Notes under the pieces: generated by a model | Told to the model about the DNA's origin: nothing | The model's database searches: none | What the model saw: only the letters and a program-made list of their open reading frames with translations | Translations under genes and position numbers: made by a program | Shown: positions 63,001-64,000 of the stretch, one piece after another | How the letters are laid out: every line of letters begins with the position of its first letter | Position numbering within the stretch: the first letter of the stretch is position 1 | Assembly (NCBI GenBank): GCA_031763025.1 | Contig: JASSKH010000031.1 | Coordinates: forward strand, 1,426,001 to 1,490,000 | Reading direction: 5' to 3' | Source of the DNA: Macrocystis pyrifera | Lineage: Eukaryota; Sar; Phaeophyceae; Laminariales; Laminariaceae | Length of the DNA: 64,000 nucleotides

Positions 63001-64000
63001 GTTGATATTGTAGTAGCACGCAAAAACCTCAGCAATGTTCAGGCTCGGAAACTCCGAAGGTTGATTCTTCTCAACCCTTGGTCCACCGATTGCTGTGTGA
63101 GCCAATACTGTAGTTATATTTTCGTTTCGCCCCTTCAGAACCCTATGCTTACGTTTGTTTCCGTGAACATGGTGCGCCCCTGCGGTTTATTGGTGCACAG
63201 CAGTCAGTGACATTATTACGTGTTGATATTTTCGCCGAGTGGTATCGTTGCGCGGCTGTTTATGGTTAGTTGAGGTGCCTTATTTTTTTGTGTGCTTGCG
63301 TTTTTTGGTGTTATTTACAATATATACATATACATGTACTTCGAAGTACATATATATATGGTTCACAGTTAACACCAAAGTTTCCAAACATGAGTTTTGA
63401 GGAAATTTTCGATGCTCCCATTTTTTTGGCTCTTTTCTTGTAATAATATGAACCCCTTTGGGTGTTGAAGACAGCGACCAAAACGAACTTAACTTTGATG
63501 GCAAATATGTCAGGAGACAGCACTTTCACCCCTTGACAGACAGCGAGTTTGCCATGACATGCCTTGGCTGACACCAAACTGCTACCTGATAGGTCTTCGT
63601 GTGGAATACTCGGCCCTACGCCCTTGACAGCGCACATTTTGCGTGGCTTGTCATGTCTCATGACATCTTTGTTTGGTGGTGTCGGCGGTCTACGAGCCGC
63701 CTGAGCTCCCTGCAGTACGAGTAGGACCATGTCACGCCTGCGCCGTACAACTCCTTGTATTGTAGTTCGGACACTCCTGTCTACTATCCCCCAATCACGC
63801 AGTGGCCGTTTGTGTAACCGTCACTTATTGTCGTCAATGTGCCCCTCTGAAGGCCCGAGAGGGTTAGTAACATGGTGCCCCAATGTCTCGTCACTTGTTG
63901 CAGGTATGGGCTCGTTTACGGCCATAGGTGGGTTGAAGGCCGGCGAGAAGCAGGTCACGGCCTTCGAGACCGAAGATTGTGCGACGGCATTGGCGATCGC
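60081..64000 (+). CDS. Unrecognised spliced gene S, right end off window
   Basis: Four exons agree in phase: 60081-60160 (acceptor cactcccag, NGFIGDLPPNALWELPILNT, GTKSFY, phase 1 out), 60706-60737 (32-base microexon, GEAKPIPTTAY), 61128-61368 (VLNWLPTDPLMKGLIPDCPR, KFGPFTFGGGRNYPLGSMDA, QGKSRDRIGGSTTHMD, phase 1 out) and 63904-64000 (GMGSFTAIGGLKAGEKQVTA, FETEDCATALAI, open at the edge). The protein is soluble-looking, Gly/Pro-rich, with scattered Cys. The 5' start, upstream of 60081 in phase 2, was not found. I do not recognise the family. The agreement of three splice junctions is the main support. Confidence 0.68.
60556..60664. mobile_element. Palindromic MITE family C, copy 8
   Basis: gatagtacgggggaccatag to tgctatggtcccccgaaata, in an intron of gene S. 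Confidence 0.82.
60706..60737 (+). CDS. 32-base microexon of gene S
   Basis: Acceptor ttggtacgcag|GC and donor GCGTAC|gtgaaa. It takes phase 1 in and gives phase 0 out, which is what joining the flanking exons needs. Confidence 0.6.
60895..61096. repeat. 103-bp tandem duplication next to a splice acceptor
   Basis: Two units of agtcgtaaccccctcctgtc ... ttgactgatcctcnggggta, each with two T tracts, ending about 30 bases before the exon at 61128. Confidence 0.85.
61369..63903. other. Last intron of gene S
   Basis: Contains repeat G2 copy 2 (61565-61780) and an A/T palindrome near 63320-63358 (acatgtacttcgaagtacat). Otherwise nothing recognised. Confidence 0.5.
61565..61780 (+). repeat. Repeat family G2, copy 2
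   Basis: gagctcgttcgggctggtcg, acgaggaacgaacgcctgct and aatcccgaaggggaaccttg, as at 57690-57955. Confidence 0.75.

Noticed and set aside
1-64000. Integrated virus, CRISPR array or prokaryotic operon
   Set aside because: No capsid, polymerase or integrase domain, no regularly spaced identical repeats with unique spacers, and the genes are spliced.

Overview
The window is nuclear DNA of a eukaryote with short exons in long, repeat-filled introns. Most exons are 60-250 bp, most introns are 0.1-4 kb, splice sites are GT-AG, and reading phase is kept across most junctions. The identifiable protein (COG7), the PHD-finger protein, the intron density and the mosaic of homopolymer C/G tracts and small palindromic elements fit a stramenopile alga, perhaps a brown alga. 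The species is inferred, not shown.

Layout. 1-25777 (minus): a ~26 kb gene for the Golgi tethering subunit COG7, 11 exons recognised, 3' end beyond the left edge. 25778-26118: a short spacer from which a plus-strand gene diverges. 26119-38608 (plus): a run of exons for small hydrophobic proteins that I do not recognise. 40667-44150 (minus): a long low-complexity protein with one membrane segment and an 8-residue repeat. 46993-47111 (minus) and 47463-49838 (plus): a second divergent pair, an unknown first exon and a protein with three PHD-like zinc fingers. 54284-64000 (plus): spliced exons of at least two unrecognised genes, the last running off the right edge.

The rest is repeats. The clearest system is a non-LTR retrotransposon (LINE) remnant at 21893-22575 together with a dispersed ~0.5 kb element in 12 copies. 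Both end in the same 3' sequence followed by a poly(C) tract (read as poly(G) on the other strand), which looks like a LINE/SINE pair with poly(C) rather than poly(A) tails. Around them lie several families of palindromic DNA elements, often nested, plus minisatellites and homopolymer tracts up to 61 bases. In three coding regions the frame that looks real changes by one base; two of these changes map to a C/G run, so assembly errors there are likely.

No rRNA, CRISPR or prokaryotic operon is present. Two tRNA-like sequences are degenerate.
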